From positions 62,001 to 126,000 of IMG/VR virus record IMGVR_UViG_3300028654_000384: 64,000 nt of DNA; one strand, 5' to 3'. Below, piece after piece: positions 56,064 through 63,551 of the stretch. Both the position numbers and the translations under genes were made by a program. The notes beneath the pieces are model-generated. The model searched no databases. It saw only the letters and a list, made by a program, of their open reading frames with translations, and was not told the origin of the DNA. Numbering within the stretch: position 1 is the stretch's first letter; each line of letters begins with the position of its first letter. This stretch comes from a virus.

Positions 56064-57115
56064 CGAAAGAGCCTGGTTTCACCCGTTCACTGCGGGAAGA
56101 GTTGGTGCAGGTGTCGCCCGACTTTCAGGTTCGGGTGCACCGGCCGGGGGCGTTGTCCGACGCTGAGTTGATGGCACTGACGATGCGGCACGATGCTGAC
56201 CCGGCGATGTATCACCCGGAGCCCGTTAATGCCAGTGGAGTATCGATCCTGGGCGACGTCACCCCTGCCGACGAGGCGATGGGCATGAGCGCGATCAAAC
56301 GCGGTGAAGTTGCCATGGTGGTACTGGCGGGCCGGGCCCCCAAGTTGCTTGCCAAGATCCCGGGCGTTGACACCAGCATGCTGGCGTGGAAGCTGATGCA
56401 GGGCGGCGACATGCCCGTGTGGATCATGGTGGCGCCTGACCAATTGGCGCCGGCGGAGCACCACATCAAGCAATTGGTGCTGTCACCCAACCTCAGGGGC
56501 ACCCTCTTCACGCAGTTCGAGGGGTACCGCCTGACACCCGACAATAGGATGGCATGGGTGGCACCGGGGGTGCCCGACTTGGGCCCGTTGGGCAACGGTG
56601 ACCTGGGCCCGGCACTGCACGAGGCAGGCATCCTCGCCGAACACCCCAACGTCAAGTGGGTCTTCATCTGCAACGTCGACAACGTCATGGCGTCGCCGCA
56701 CGAGGGCCTCATCGGCCTTCACATCAGGCACCGGGCACCCATCACCTGTGAGGTCGTCGACCTGCACCCGGACGATCGGGGCGGCGTGCTGGCTCGCGTC
56801 GAGGGTTATCGTCAGCTCGCCGAGGATTGGCGGTTACCGTCAGGTTTTGCGAAGCCGGGCATGTTCTATAGCACTAACACCATGCTCGTCAACGTCGAGG
56901 TGTTGCAGACCCACTTTGCATGGCGCTGGCACCGCATCCGGCGGGAAGTGGGCAATCGACTGGTGGTGCAGCACGAGCGCTTGCTCCAGCAGTACACCGA
57001 GGAATTCGGTGCCGTCTACGTGCGGGTACCGAGGGACATGCGGTACGTGTCGGCCAAGACGACGGCGGGTCTCGAAGAAGCGGGTAAGGCAATCCTACGA
57101 ACGAGGCACCCATGA
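56051..57115 (+). CDS. UDP-sugar pyrophosphorylase (UDPGP family)
   Basis: 354 residues. AMVVLAGRAPKLL sits where the nucleotide-binding loop is expected but lacks its usual G-G-x-G. GNGDLGPALHEAG, WVFICNVDNVMASPHEGL, DDRGGVLARVEG and FYSTNTMLVNVEVL follow the eukaryote-like UDPGP pattern. It would make UDP-sugar from UTP and sugar-1-phosphate, feeding the SDR enzymes at 3968 and 19779. The altered loop leaves activity in some doubt. Confidence 0.7.
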   Translation: MDTLTKEPGFTRSLREELVQVSPDFQVRVHRPGALSDAELMALTMRHDADPAMYHPEPVNASGVSILGDVTPADEAMGMSAIKRGEVAMVVLAGRAPKLLAKIPGVDTSMLAWKLMQGGDMPVWIMVAPDQLAPAEHHIKQLVLSPNLRGTLFTQFEGYRLTPDNRMAWVAPGVPDLGPLGNGDLGPALHEAGILAEHPNVKWVFICNVDNVMASPHEGLIGLHIRHRAPITCEVVDLHPDDRGGVLARVEGYRQLAEDWRLPSGFAKPGMFYSTNTMLVNVEVLQTHFAWRWHRIRREVGNRLVVQHERLLQQYTEEFGAVYVRVPRDMRYVSAKTTAGLEEAGKAILRTRHP

Positions 57116-57468
57116 TCCTCTCACTCGTCGCTGTCGTGGCGGCATCGGCATTCGGTTCTGTCGTCATCATCACCAAGTCGGCGCTGGCATTCGCCAACGT
57201 CTTCGACAAGCGCGAGCGTGAAGACGACAGTGGCGTGAAGCTGTACCCATTCGAGCACGTGGTCAATGGAAAAACTCGCTGTGTAGTGTGTGGTTACTAC
57301 GCTAGTAATGCCACTAGTGGCAATCCTGCATTGGGACCAGGGGCACCGCGTGCGTGCGAGGATGATACTTGCAGTGCTCGGTGGGATGACATCGCTCACC
57401 TTCACATGACGTGTCGTTCGTGCCGCAGCGCGTGGTTGATGAGGACGGCACCGGCTGACCTCACGTGA
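57112..57468 (+). CDS. Membrane-anchored zinc-site protein
   Basis: 118 residues. An N-terminal membrane helix (ILSLVAVVAASAFGSVVII) precedes a cytoplasmic domain with four Cys pairs (CVVCGYY, CEDDTC, CRSC). Function unknown. Confidence 0.6.
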   Translation: MILSLVAVVAASAFGSVVIITKSALAFANVFDKREREDDSGVKLYPFEHVVNGKTRCVVCGYYASNATSGNPALGPGAPRACEDDTCSARWDDIAHLHMTCRSCRSAWLMRTAPADLT

Positions 57469-57884
57469 GGATACCACCCGTTTCACCCTACGGCCTCATT
57501 CAGGAGACGCTGTGGCCCGACGAATGGTTGATCCTCGTCACCGGCACCATGCTCAATTGCACCACGCGCAAGCAGGTTGAACGGGTGCTGCCCGACTTTC
57601 GTTGTCGGTGGCCCACCCCTCAGGTCTTTGTCACCGCCTCATACGACGACGTCTTTGAGTTGATCAAGCCACTGGGTTTCGGCAACAGGCGCACGGGCAA
57701 CCTGTTGAAGATGACGCGTGCCTACCTGATGACCGACTGGCACCACGCCCGTGAACTGCCCGGCGTCGGCGAGTACGGTGCACGCAGTTGGGAGATCTTC
57801 TGCTTGGGCGTGTTGGGCACGACGCCACCGAAGGATCATGCCTTGCTACAGTATTGGGACTGGGCGGTGACCTTACCGAGCTGA
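57465..57884 (+). CDS. HhH-GPD DNA glycosylase (MBD4-like)
   Basis: 139 residues from GTG. LVTGTMLNCTTRKQVERVLP, LIKPLGFGNRR, the helix-hairpin-helix LPGVGEYGARSWEIFC and PKDHALLQYWDW match MBD4-type thymine/uracil mismatch glycosylases. The catalytic-type Asp is in PKDHAL. In a phage with hydroxymethylcytosine DNA it could excise deaminated bases or attack other DNA; inference. No Fe-S cysteines. Confidence 0.75.
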   Translation: MRIPPVSPYGLIQETLWPDEWLILVTGTMLNCTTRKQVERVLPDFRCRWPTPQVFVTASYDDVFELIKPLGFGNRRTGNLLKMTRAYLMTDWHHARELPGVGEYGARSWEIFCLGVLGTTPPKDHALLQYWDWAVTLPS

Positions 57885-58748
57885 CAACGGGCCGATGATC
57901 TTGTTGTGCTCGAGGAAGCCACGAATGGTGTCGTGGCAGGTGAACAGCGAGATGTCAGGCACGTTCCTCTTGAAGCTGTCGGCGGTGCCGATGAGGTCGC
58001 CTGCAGCATTGAAGGCCGGGCCACCCGAGTTGCCGAAGAAGACGGCCGCTGACACCTGCACGTAGTCGTGAGGTTTACCTTCATTGTTGGTGTACTCTGA
58101 CAGGTGCCCCGACACGTAACCGTGGGTGTATGTCCACCACATGCCCGCCGGCATGCCGATGATGTGAACCTCGTCGCCAGGTGAAGGTGTGGTCGACATC
58201 AGGTGAGCAATGGGATGATCACCAGGATCCTTGACGCGGATCAACGCTAGGTCATTGTACATGTCGACGGCGATGCACGCGCTGTCATGGTACGTTTGTT
58301 GTGAGTCGGCGATGTCGCCGCGCGTTGAGTATATCACGGGTTGACCCACCGGCGTCCACTCCGTCAACTGAGGAGGCGGTGCCGTCGTCACTCCGTTGAT
58401 CTGGTCGATCATTTGTTTCAGGATCGCCGTCGCGTCGAGCGGTGGCTTAGCGTCGGCGGGCTTGCCGATGTCATCAATGCAGTGTTCGGCCGTCAGGATG
58501 ACGTTGGCACTGACCCACACGCCGGTGCAGTAGGAGTGCAGCTTGGCACCGCGCCCTGCGTTGATCGGCTCGATGACGTTGCCCTCACTGTCGGCGTAGT
58601 GTACCAGGGCGACGGTCTCATACTCCAGTTGGGCGATCATCTCGGCATGTGTCAATGGAGGTGGTGTAGCAATGGTGATGTAGTGGTAGGCATGTGTACA
58701 GCAAGCGGGTAGAAAGGCAATGCCCAACCAGGCCAACAACTTCTTCAT
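57873..58748 (-). CDS. Exported trypsin-like serine protease
   Basis: 291 residues. Signal peptide with LPACC lipobox-like end. Catalytic His in ILTAEHCIDD, Asp in MYNDLALIRVK, Ser in FFGNSGGPAFN. GSGGP-type oxyanion loop is clear, so this is an S1 protease acting in the periplasm. A GTATAGATC element lies upstream on the minus strand. Its 3' end overlaps the convergent glycosylase gene by 12 bases. Confidence 0.85.
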   Translation of the reverse strand: MKKLLAWLGIAFLPACCTHAYHYITIATPPPLTHAEMIAQLEYETVALVHYADSEGNVIEPINAGRGAKLHSYCTGVWVSANVILTAEHCIDDIGKPADAKPPLDATAILKQMIDQINGVTTAPPPQLTEWTPVGQPVIYSTRGDIADSQQTYHDSACIAVDMYNDLALIRVKDPGDHPIAHLMSTTPSPGDEVHIIGMPAGMWWTYTHGYVSGHLSEYTNNEGKPHDYVQVSAAVFFGNSGGPAFNAAGDLIGTADSFKRNVPDISLFTCHDTIRGFLEHNKIIGPLSAR

Positions 58749-58881
58749 TCACTGCACCTCTGATCTATACTATGGCGTCTCGTGCGCACCTACACCACAT
58801 TGTCACCGGGATGTAACACAATGAACGGGGAGCGTGTACGGGTGTGATGTCATACAGTAGAGTGTTGAATGGAGCACTACA

Positions 58882-59736
58882 ATGCCAGAGGGACCTGAAC
58901 TTCGAAAAAGTCGCGATGACCTACAATTCTTGGTCGGTCGCTACATCACCCGCGTTGAGGCGGTGGGCGGACGCTATGCGAAGGTGCCGCCCGTTGGTCT
59001 CAACGACTTCACTGGCTCAAGCAAATGTGCCGAGTGCCTCTACCTGAAGGAGTACGGTCGCATCGAGGAAGTCGAGGTCAAGGGCAAGTTCATGTGGTGG
59101 AGCATTCGAGCGGCGTGGTCGCTGTGGTGCACCTACGGCATGACGGGCAGGTGGAGCACCACCCGAGACGATAAGCACTGTGCTGTGGTGCTGACCCACC
59201 GTGGTGCTGCAGGCGACGAGGCCTGCGTCTACTTCAATGATCCACGGCACTTCGGCACCCTGAAGTTCGTCTATGACCGTGACGGCGACAAGACGCAGGC
59301 CAAGCTCGACGCGCTGGGTCCCGACATGTTGGGCTCACCGCCGGCCCCTGAACAATTCATCGCCCGGCTGGGCAAGAAACCCAATCGCACCCTGGCCGAG
59401 GCGCTGATGGACCAATCTGTCGTCTCGGGAGTGGGCAATTACGTCAAGGCCGAGGGCCTCTACATGGCCGCACTATCGCCACACCGCACCGTCGCCGAGT
59501 GTTCGGTCGCCGAACTGATGCACTTGGGCACGCGGTTGACCCAGGTCATGATGGAATCGTACACGTCTGGTGGCGCGACGATCAGCACCTACCGCACCGT
59601 CGACGGCACCAAAGGTGGGGCGCAGCGACGCTTTGCGGTGTATGGTAATATGACGGACCCGATGGGTCACCCGGTGATCAAAGAGGCGACCAAGGACGGG
59701 CGCACTACCCACTGGTGCCCGGCGATCCAAAAGTGA
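58882..59736 (+). CDS. Fpg/Nei-family DNA glycosylase without zinc-finger cysteines
   Basis: 284 residues. MPEGPELRK gives the catalytic Pro2-Glu3 N-terminus; EVKGKFMWW holds the conserved Lys; FNDPRHFGTLKF and QSVVSGVGNYVKAEGLY match the core and the H2TH helix. The C-terminal zinc-finger region (VYGNMTDPMGHPVIKE) keeps the hairpin but lacks the usual four Cys, leaving only WCP at the end, like zincless-finger relatives. It would remove oxidised bases. Ribosome site GGAG precedes the start. Confidence 0.85.
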   Translation: MPEGPELRKSRDDLQFLVGRYITRVEAVGGRYAKVPPVGLNDFTGSSKCAECLYLKEYGRIEEVEVKGKFMWWSIRAAWSLWCTYGMTGRWSTTRDDKHCAVVLTHRGAAGDEACVYFNDPRHFGTLKFVYDRDGDKTQAKLDALGPDMLGSPPAPEQFIARLGKKPNRTLAEALMDQSVVSGVGNYVKAEGLYMAALSPHRTVAECSVAELMHLGTRLTQVMMESYTSGGATISTYRTVDGTKGGAQRRFAVYGNMTDPMGHPVIKEATKDGRTTHWCPAIQK

Positions 59737-59745
59737 ACCCCAACC

Positions 59746-59982
59746 ATGCATGACAACATCATCTCCTTCATCAGATCACTGTCACAGGGTCGTTGCTCGT
59801 GCTACCAGATCGGTGGCAGCCTGAGCATCGGCACCTATGACCCATTGACGGGTGCTGAGACGCCGTTCAAGTCAACGCCCGGGACGACGATCAAGTGCCA
59901 GCGTTGCAAGGCGAGGGCGATGCTCGAGGCCGATGGCATTGAGTACGAAAAGGTCGATCACTTGCCGGTGTACACGACGTGA
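59746..59982 (+). CDS. Small Cys-containing hypothetical protein
   Basis: 78 residues with CSCYQIGG and CQRCKARAML, a possible zinc pair. Function unknown. Confidence 0.6.
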   Translation: MHDNIISFIRSLSQGRCSCYQIGGSLSIGTYDPLTGAETPFKSTPGTTIKCQRCKARAMLEADGIEYEKVDHLPVYTT

Positions 59983-59998
59983 GAGAAAGAACTACACC

Positions 59999-60790
59999 AT
60001 GACCAAGCCCAACAAGACCGAGATCATCTTCGTCGTCGACCGCAGTGGATCGATGAGCAACATTGCCGTGGCCATGAGCGCCGGCTTTGACGAGTTCATC
60101 AACAAACAGAAGTCAGTGCCGGGGGAGTGCCTGGTGACGGCCACACAGTTCGACGACAAGTATGAAGTGTTGTACACCGCGAAGCCGCTGGTCGAAGTGC
60201 CGGCCTACGTGCTGGTGCCTGGCGGCATGACGGCGCTGTACGACGCCATTGCACAGACGATCACCGCGACGGGCACGCGCCTCAATCTGATGCCCGAGAC
60301 CGAACGTCCGAGCCAAGTCCTCTTCGTCATCATCACTGACGGCGGCGAGAACTCATCACGAGAATTTGCAGGCGAAGCGGGTCGACAACGCGTGCACAGC
60401 ATGATCACTCACCAGCGCGCCAAGTACAGCTGGGAATTCGTGTTCTTGGGCACCAACCAGGACGCCATTGCCACGGGCACCTCGCTCGGCGTCAGTGCGA
60501 CCAACTCTGTCACCTACGTCTGTTCGTTGACGGGCAGTCAGAACTTGATGCGTGGGTTGTCGGCAAACGTGGGTGCATACCGCCAGTCGAATCAGGCGAC
60601 GATGGACAACCTCTACAATCAAGCGTCGTACGATTCGCTGATGACTGACGATGCGGTTGAACCGCAACCCACCTTGTGGACGGGCCCGATGATAATTCCC
60701 GGCGGTGCGGTGCCCAACATCACCTGTGCGCCGACGATCCTACCGGGCACCACAATTGGCACTGTCACCGTCAATCCGCCTAAGCGTTGA
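59999..60790 (+). CDS. VWA-domain protein with intact MIDAS
   Basis: 263 residues from ATG preceded by GAGAGAAAG. FVVDRSGSMSNIA is the MIDAS D-x-S-x-S, with Thr in PGGMTALYDAI and Asp in VIITDGGENSS completing it. The C-terminal 60 residues are Pro/Thr-rich. VWA proteins often act with AAA ATPases or as adhesion modules; no ATPase partner is seen here. No signal peptide, so cytoplasmic or virion. Confidence 0.8.
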   Translation: MTKPNKTEIIFVVDRSGSMSNIAVAMSAGFDEFINKQKSVPGECLVTATQFDDKYEVLYTAKPLVEVPAYVLVPGGMTALYDAIAQTITATGTRLNLMPETERPSQVLFVIITDGGENSSREFAGEAGRQRVHSMITHQRAKYSWEFVFLGTNQDAIATGTSLGVSATNSVTYVCSLTGSQNLMRGLSANVGAYRQSNQATMDNLYNQASYDSLMTDDAVEPQPTLWTGPMIIPGGAVPNITCAPTILPGTTIGTVTVNPPKR

Positions 60791-60797
60791 GTGGCGG

Positions 60798-60826
60798 TGT
60801 AAAACGCCCGGTTGTGGGCTTACAAT
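60798..60826 (+). promoter_or_regulatory. Early-type promoter TGTAAA-N17-TACAAT
   Basis: Spacer 17; seven bases (GGAGTTC) then ATG at 60834. The upstream ATG at 60825 overlaps the -10 box. Confidence 0.5.
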
Positions 60827-60833
60827 GGAGTTC

Positions 60834-61046
60834 ATGACCAAGGAAGAGTTTCTCGAGCACGTGAGAGACGCCATCGACAATGTCAACTCGCCCGGTGGTG
60901 AGTATGCTGCCTTCATTGTTGAAGGGGAGCAAAATGCTCGCAACATGGCACAGCACGATCCCGTGCTCGGCCAGAAGGTCACCCGCGTCGTCGAGGCCAT
61001 GAAAGACCTCGGCACCTACCTCAAACACCGCGGCGAATCTCAATAA
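60834..61046 (+). CDS. Small helical hypothetical protein
   Basis: 70 residues (MTKEEFLEHVRDAIDNV, KVTRVVEAMKDLGTYLK), helical and charged. Start chosen by promoter spacing; ATG 60825 would add three residues. Function unknown. Confidence 0.6.
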   Translation: MTKEEFLEHVRDAIDNVNSPGGEYAAFIVEGEQNARNMAQHDPVLGQKVTRVVEAMKDLGTYLKHRGESQ

Positions 61047-61057
61047 CACGTCTCGTC

Positions 61058-61258
61058 ATGGAGGATGCACTCACAGTACGAGCGTGCCTCAACTTGCTGC
61101 GTGCAGGTCACAAGCGCCTCGTCAGGAACACCCTCCGAAATAAGGGTACCGTCGTGCTTGAAGCCTGTGGTACCCGTTTGATCACCCCCGAAGAAGCGAC
61201 GACGTTATTCATGTTACAGCGCACTCCCTGGTACGTGAGAGTGTGGTGGGTCAAGTAA
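61058..61258 (+). CDS. Small hypothetical protein
   Basis: 66 residues, basic (LRAGHKRLVRNTLRNKG), ending in a Trp-rich hydrophobic tail (WYVRVWWVK). Function unknown. Confidence 0.55.
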   Translation: MEDALTVRACLNLLRAGHKRLVRNTLRNKGTVVLEACGTRLITPEEATTLFMLQRTPWYVRVWWVK

Positions 61259-61279
61259 CCATTCAAGAGAGGATTGTCC

Positions 61280-62236
61280 ATGTTGAACCGTAGTTTTACG
61301 ATCGTGGCACTGTTGGGCACGTTGGCCTTCAATGCAGGCTGTTCGAGCCAAGACGTGCCGCCTGCACACAAGGGGCGCATGTTCGAGAAGACGGGCATGT
61401 TGAAGTTCTACACCGGAGGCAAGGGGTTTGATGGGCCAGTGTTGGGCCCGGGCACCTATTTCACCGGCGTGTATCCCGAAGTCAGGATCGTCGATTGCTC
61501 GACGCGGACGTTCAAGGAACCCATGACGTCGATGACGAAGGACGGCGTCCAATTCGCGCTCGATGTCTACATCACCGTCAGTGCCAACTGCGACAATGAT
61601 CAGGCCACCGAGATCCTGCTCAATAAGCTGGCCCCCACGGGCAAAGTCGACGCACCGAACCCGGGTGCCGGTGCAGGTAACGGCGTTCCCGACGAGAAAG
61701 ATCCCGTTGAGACTGATGCTGACCGTGCCATCACTTCGAGGCAGGTGTACAGCACCTTCGTGCGCCCCGCGTTGGGCGAAGCGGTGCGGCAGGCGATCGC
61801 CAGCTACGACGCCAACGACATCAACTCCCACCGGGAAGAACTGTTCGGCCGCATCAAGACGAAGCTCGACTCTGACCTGAAGGGTTCACCATCGCTGGTC
61901 ACCGTCGTCAACTTCAACCTGTCCAACTTCAAGCTGCCCGATGAGATGGCCAACGCCGCCGCCGACCGAGCGACACAACAGGTGCTCCGCGACAAGTCGG
62001 TCGCTGAACAGGAACGCATCAAGGTTGAGACGGCGACGGCACTGTTGCAGGTCGACAAGACCGCCGCCGAGGCACAAGCTGAAGCACGTAAGATCGATGT
62101 GGTCGGTGCTGCGCTGCACCGCAATCCCGAGTACTACGTCCGCGACGTCTATTACTACGCCGCGGAGCACGGAGGCAGCGTGATGCTACCGACGAATCCC
62201 AACGTCATCCTGTCGATGACGCCCGGACACAAGTAG
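61280..62236 (+). CDS. SPFH/prohibitin-like lipoprotein
   Basis: 318 residues. The signal sequence ends NAGC-SSQ, an atypical lipobox. The SPFH core is visible: GPGTYFTGVYPEVRIVDC, SMTKDGVQFALDVYITV, RQVYSTFVRPALGEAVRQAI, then an Ala/Glu/Gln/Arg coiled coil (ATALLQVDKTAAEAQAEARK) typical of stomatins and prohibitins. Such proteins form ring scaffolds on membranes. A lipid-anchored version would sit outside the inner membrane, and in a phage is unusual. Confidence 0.75.
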   Translation: MLNRSFTIVALLGTLAFNAGCSSQDVPPAHKGRMFEKTGMLKFYTGGKGFDGPVLGPGTYFTGVYPEVRIVDCSTRTFKEPMTSMTKDGVQFALDVYITVSANCDNDQATEILLNKLAPTGKVDAPNPGAGAGNGVPDEKDPVETDADRAITSRQVYSTFVRPALGEAVRQAIASYDANDINSHREELFGRIKTKLDSDLKGSPSLVTVVNFNLSNFKLPDEMANAAADRATQQVLRDKSVAEQERIKVETATALLQVDKTAAEAQAEARKIDVVGAALHRNPEYYVRDVYYYAAEHGGSVMLPTNPNVILSMTPGHK

Positions 62237-62244
62237 AGAACGCC

Positions 62245-62523
62245 ATGGTCGTCGCCGATGTCATTGCGCTGTTCGTCGTCCTGGGCCTGTTCGGCCTGGG
62301 CGGCAAGACGATCTTCTCGGCGTGGAATTCGTTGCGCGAGCGCCATAAGGAGAAGGTCGTTGACCACGACCGCATGCGGAATGAACTACGTGCTGCTCTC
62401 AATTCGCGTGACTACAAGCAGCTCGAGGACTTTCTCATCGTCTGGGACGCCGACATCAATAGCGTCACCCGAGACGTCATCAGACAACGCATCAACGAAC
62501 TGATCAGCGAGCACGGGCTATGA
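62245..62523 (+). CDS. Membrane-anchored small protein
   Basis: 92 residues. One N-terminal membrane helix (VVADVIALFVVLGLFGLGG) and a charged helical tail (LEDFLIVWDADINSVT). Follows the SPFH gene by eight bases and may act with it. Function unknown. Confidence 0.6.
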   Translation: MVVADVIALFVVLGLFGLGGKTIFSAWNSLRERHKEKVVDHDRMRNELRAALNSRDYKQLEDFLIVWDADINSVTRDVIRQRINELISEHGL

Positions 62524-62699
62524 GCACCAAGCTCCCCGACGTGGCGTCCGTCTTCCTGCAGCTCGACGCCGCGCTGTGCCTACTGTCGCGCGCCAAGGGT
62601 GAGAAGCCGCCGGCACAGTACTTCGACCAACGCTCAAAGCACGTCTGTCGACTGACGCTCGACGGTCACACTTATCAGTTAGTCATTACCGAAGTCTAG
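62520..62699 (+). CDS. Small hypothetical protein
   Basis: 59 residues from the ATG overlapping the previous stop (MSTKLPDVASVFLQLDAALC). Soluble. Function unknown. Confidence 0.5.
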   Translation: MSTKLPDVASVFLQLDAALCLLSRAKGEKPPAQYFDQRSKHVCRLTLDGHTYQLVITEV

Positions 62700-62707
62700 G
62701 AGAGAAC

Positions 62708-62932
62708 ATGATTGATTCGCTAGGAACACGATGGGTAAAGTGCGTGCGTGCAAGCAACACGCAGGGGCAGCTCCACGTCGGGAACATCTACCATGTGCGC
62801 GGTGAGATCGGTGCCTACACCTACTTCGATGGAATGCAGGACGGATTTCTCACGCGGCGGTTCGTCGACTGCGATCCACCACCGGCACGAGGTTCGACCT
62901 TAAAGTCGAGGAGGGCTCGTGCCCGACGCTAG
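62708..62932 (+). CDS. Small hypothetical protein
   Basis: 74 residues with AGGAGAGAAC upstream. Beta-rich (RWVKCVRASNTQGQLHVGNI) with a basic tail. Overlaps the next gene by 14 bases. Confidence 0.6.
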   Translation: MIDSLGTRWVKCVRASNTQGQLHVGNIYHVRGEIGAYTYFDGMQDGFLTRRFVDCDPPPARGSTLKSRRARARR

Positions 62933-63155
62933 GGAAGTGCGCGCACCCGATTGCGAAGGTTGGTGGCTACGGGGCAAGGGTGGCTTCAATGTCAAGCTGT
63001 TCTTCGTCCAGGGCTTCGACGACGGCACGCCTCTCAGCATTTGGGATGAAGACATTGAAGATTTCATCCCGGTGACCAAGTACGTCAAACCCCTAGTACG
63101 TTGGTGGGGGCCCATCGTCCACACGTTGAGCGATGAAAAGTTGAGCTCTACATAG
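62919..63155 (+). CDS. Small hypothetical protein
   Basis: 78 residues from GTG. Trp-rich (CEGWWLRGKGGF, LVRWWGPIVHTL). Function unknown. Confidence 0.55.
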   Translation: MPDAREVRAPDCEGWWLRGKGGFNVKLFFVQGFDDGTPLSIWDEDIEDFIPVTKYVKPLVRWWGPIVHTLSDEKLSST

Positions 63156-63163
63156 GGGTGCAA

Positions 63164-63220
63164 ATGAAGTGTTTGATCTACATCGTCGGAACAATGAACA
63201 TTCTGATCTGGGGGTGGTGA
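63164..63220 (+). CDS. Possible tiny hydrophobic peptide
   Basis: 18 residues: MKCLIYIVGTMNILIWGW, one short membrane segment. Weak ribosome site. Listed only because the spacing between genes fits. Confidence 0.25.
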   Translation: MKCLIYIVGTMNILIWGW

Positions 63221-63221
63221 A

Positions 63222-63362
63222 GTGCGAAGATCAGCGTTGGTTTTGCACCATCAATGGGGTCAACATTGGGTCGACGTCATCGCTGCGATGCTAGGATTGC
63301 CCGTAGAGCTGATGTTCATCGCAATGAGCGTCTACATCATGTTGCCAGTGGCGAGAGAATGA
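63222..63362 (+). CDS. Possible small membrane protein
   Basis: 46 residues from GTG with GGGGGTGG upstream. WVDVIAAMLGLPVELMFIAM forms a membrane helix. Function unknown. Confidence 0.35.
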   Translation: MRRSALVLHHQWGQHWVDVIAAMLGLPVELMFIAMSVYIMLPVARE

Positions 63363-63363
63363 T

Positions 63364-63531
63364 ATGAGGAGCAAACTTACGGCGCCACAGTGTACTGACC
63401 CCAACTGCAAGTACAACATACGTGGCATTCGCCACACGTGTGGACAGTGCAGCTTTTTGTCCGAAGTGAAGTGTGCTTGCTATGAGAAGAACGTGAAACG
63501 GGGTCTCAAGGCACATGTTGACAATGAGTGA
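63364..63531 (+). CDS. Small zinc-site-like protein
   Basis: 55 residues with six Cys (QCTDPNCKYN, TCGQCSFL, KCACYE), enough for one or two zincs. Function unknown. Confidence 0.5.
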   Translation: MRSKLTAPQCTDPNCKYNIRGIRHTCGQCSFLSEVKCACYEKNVKRGLKAHVDNE

Positions 63532-63540
63532 CGTGAATGA

Positions 63541-63546
63541 TAGGTT
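63541..63546 (+). promoter_or_regulatory. -10-like hexamer TAGGTT, 5 nt before the start at 63552
   Basis: TAGGTT-AAGAC-ATG; weak match. Confidence 0.3.
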
Positions 63547-63551
63547 AAGAC

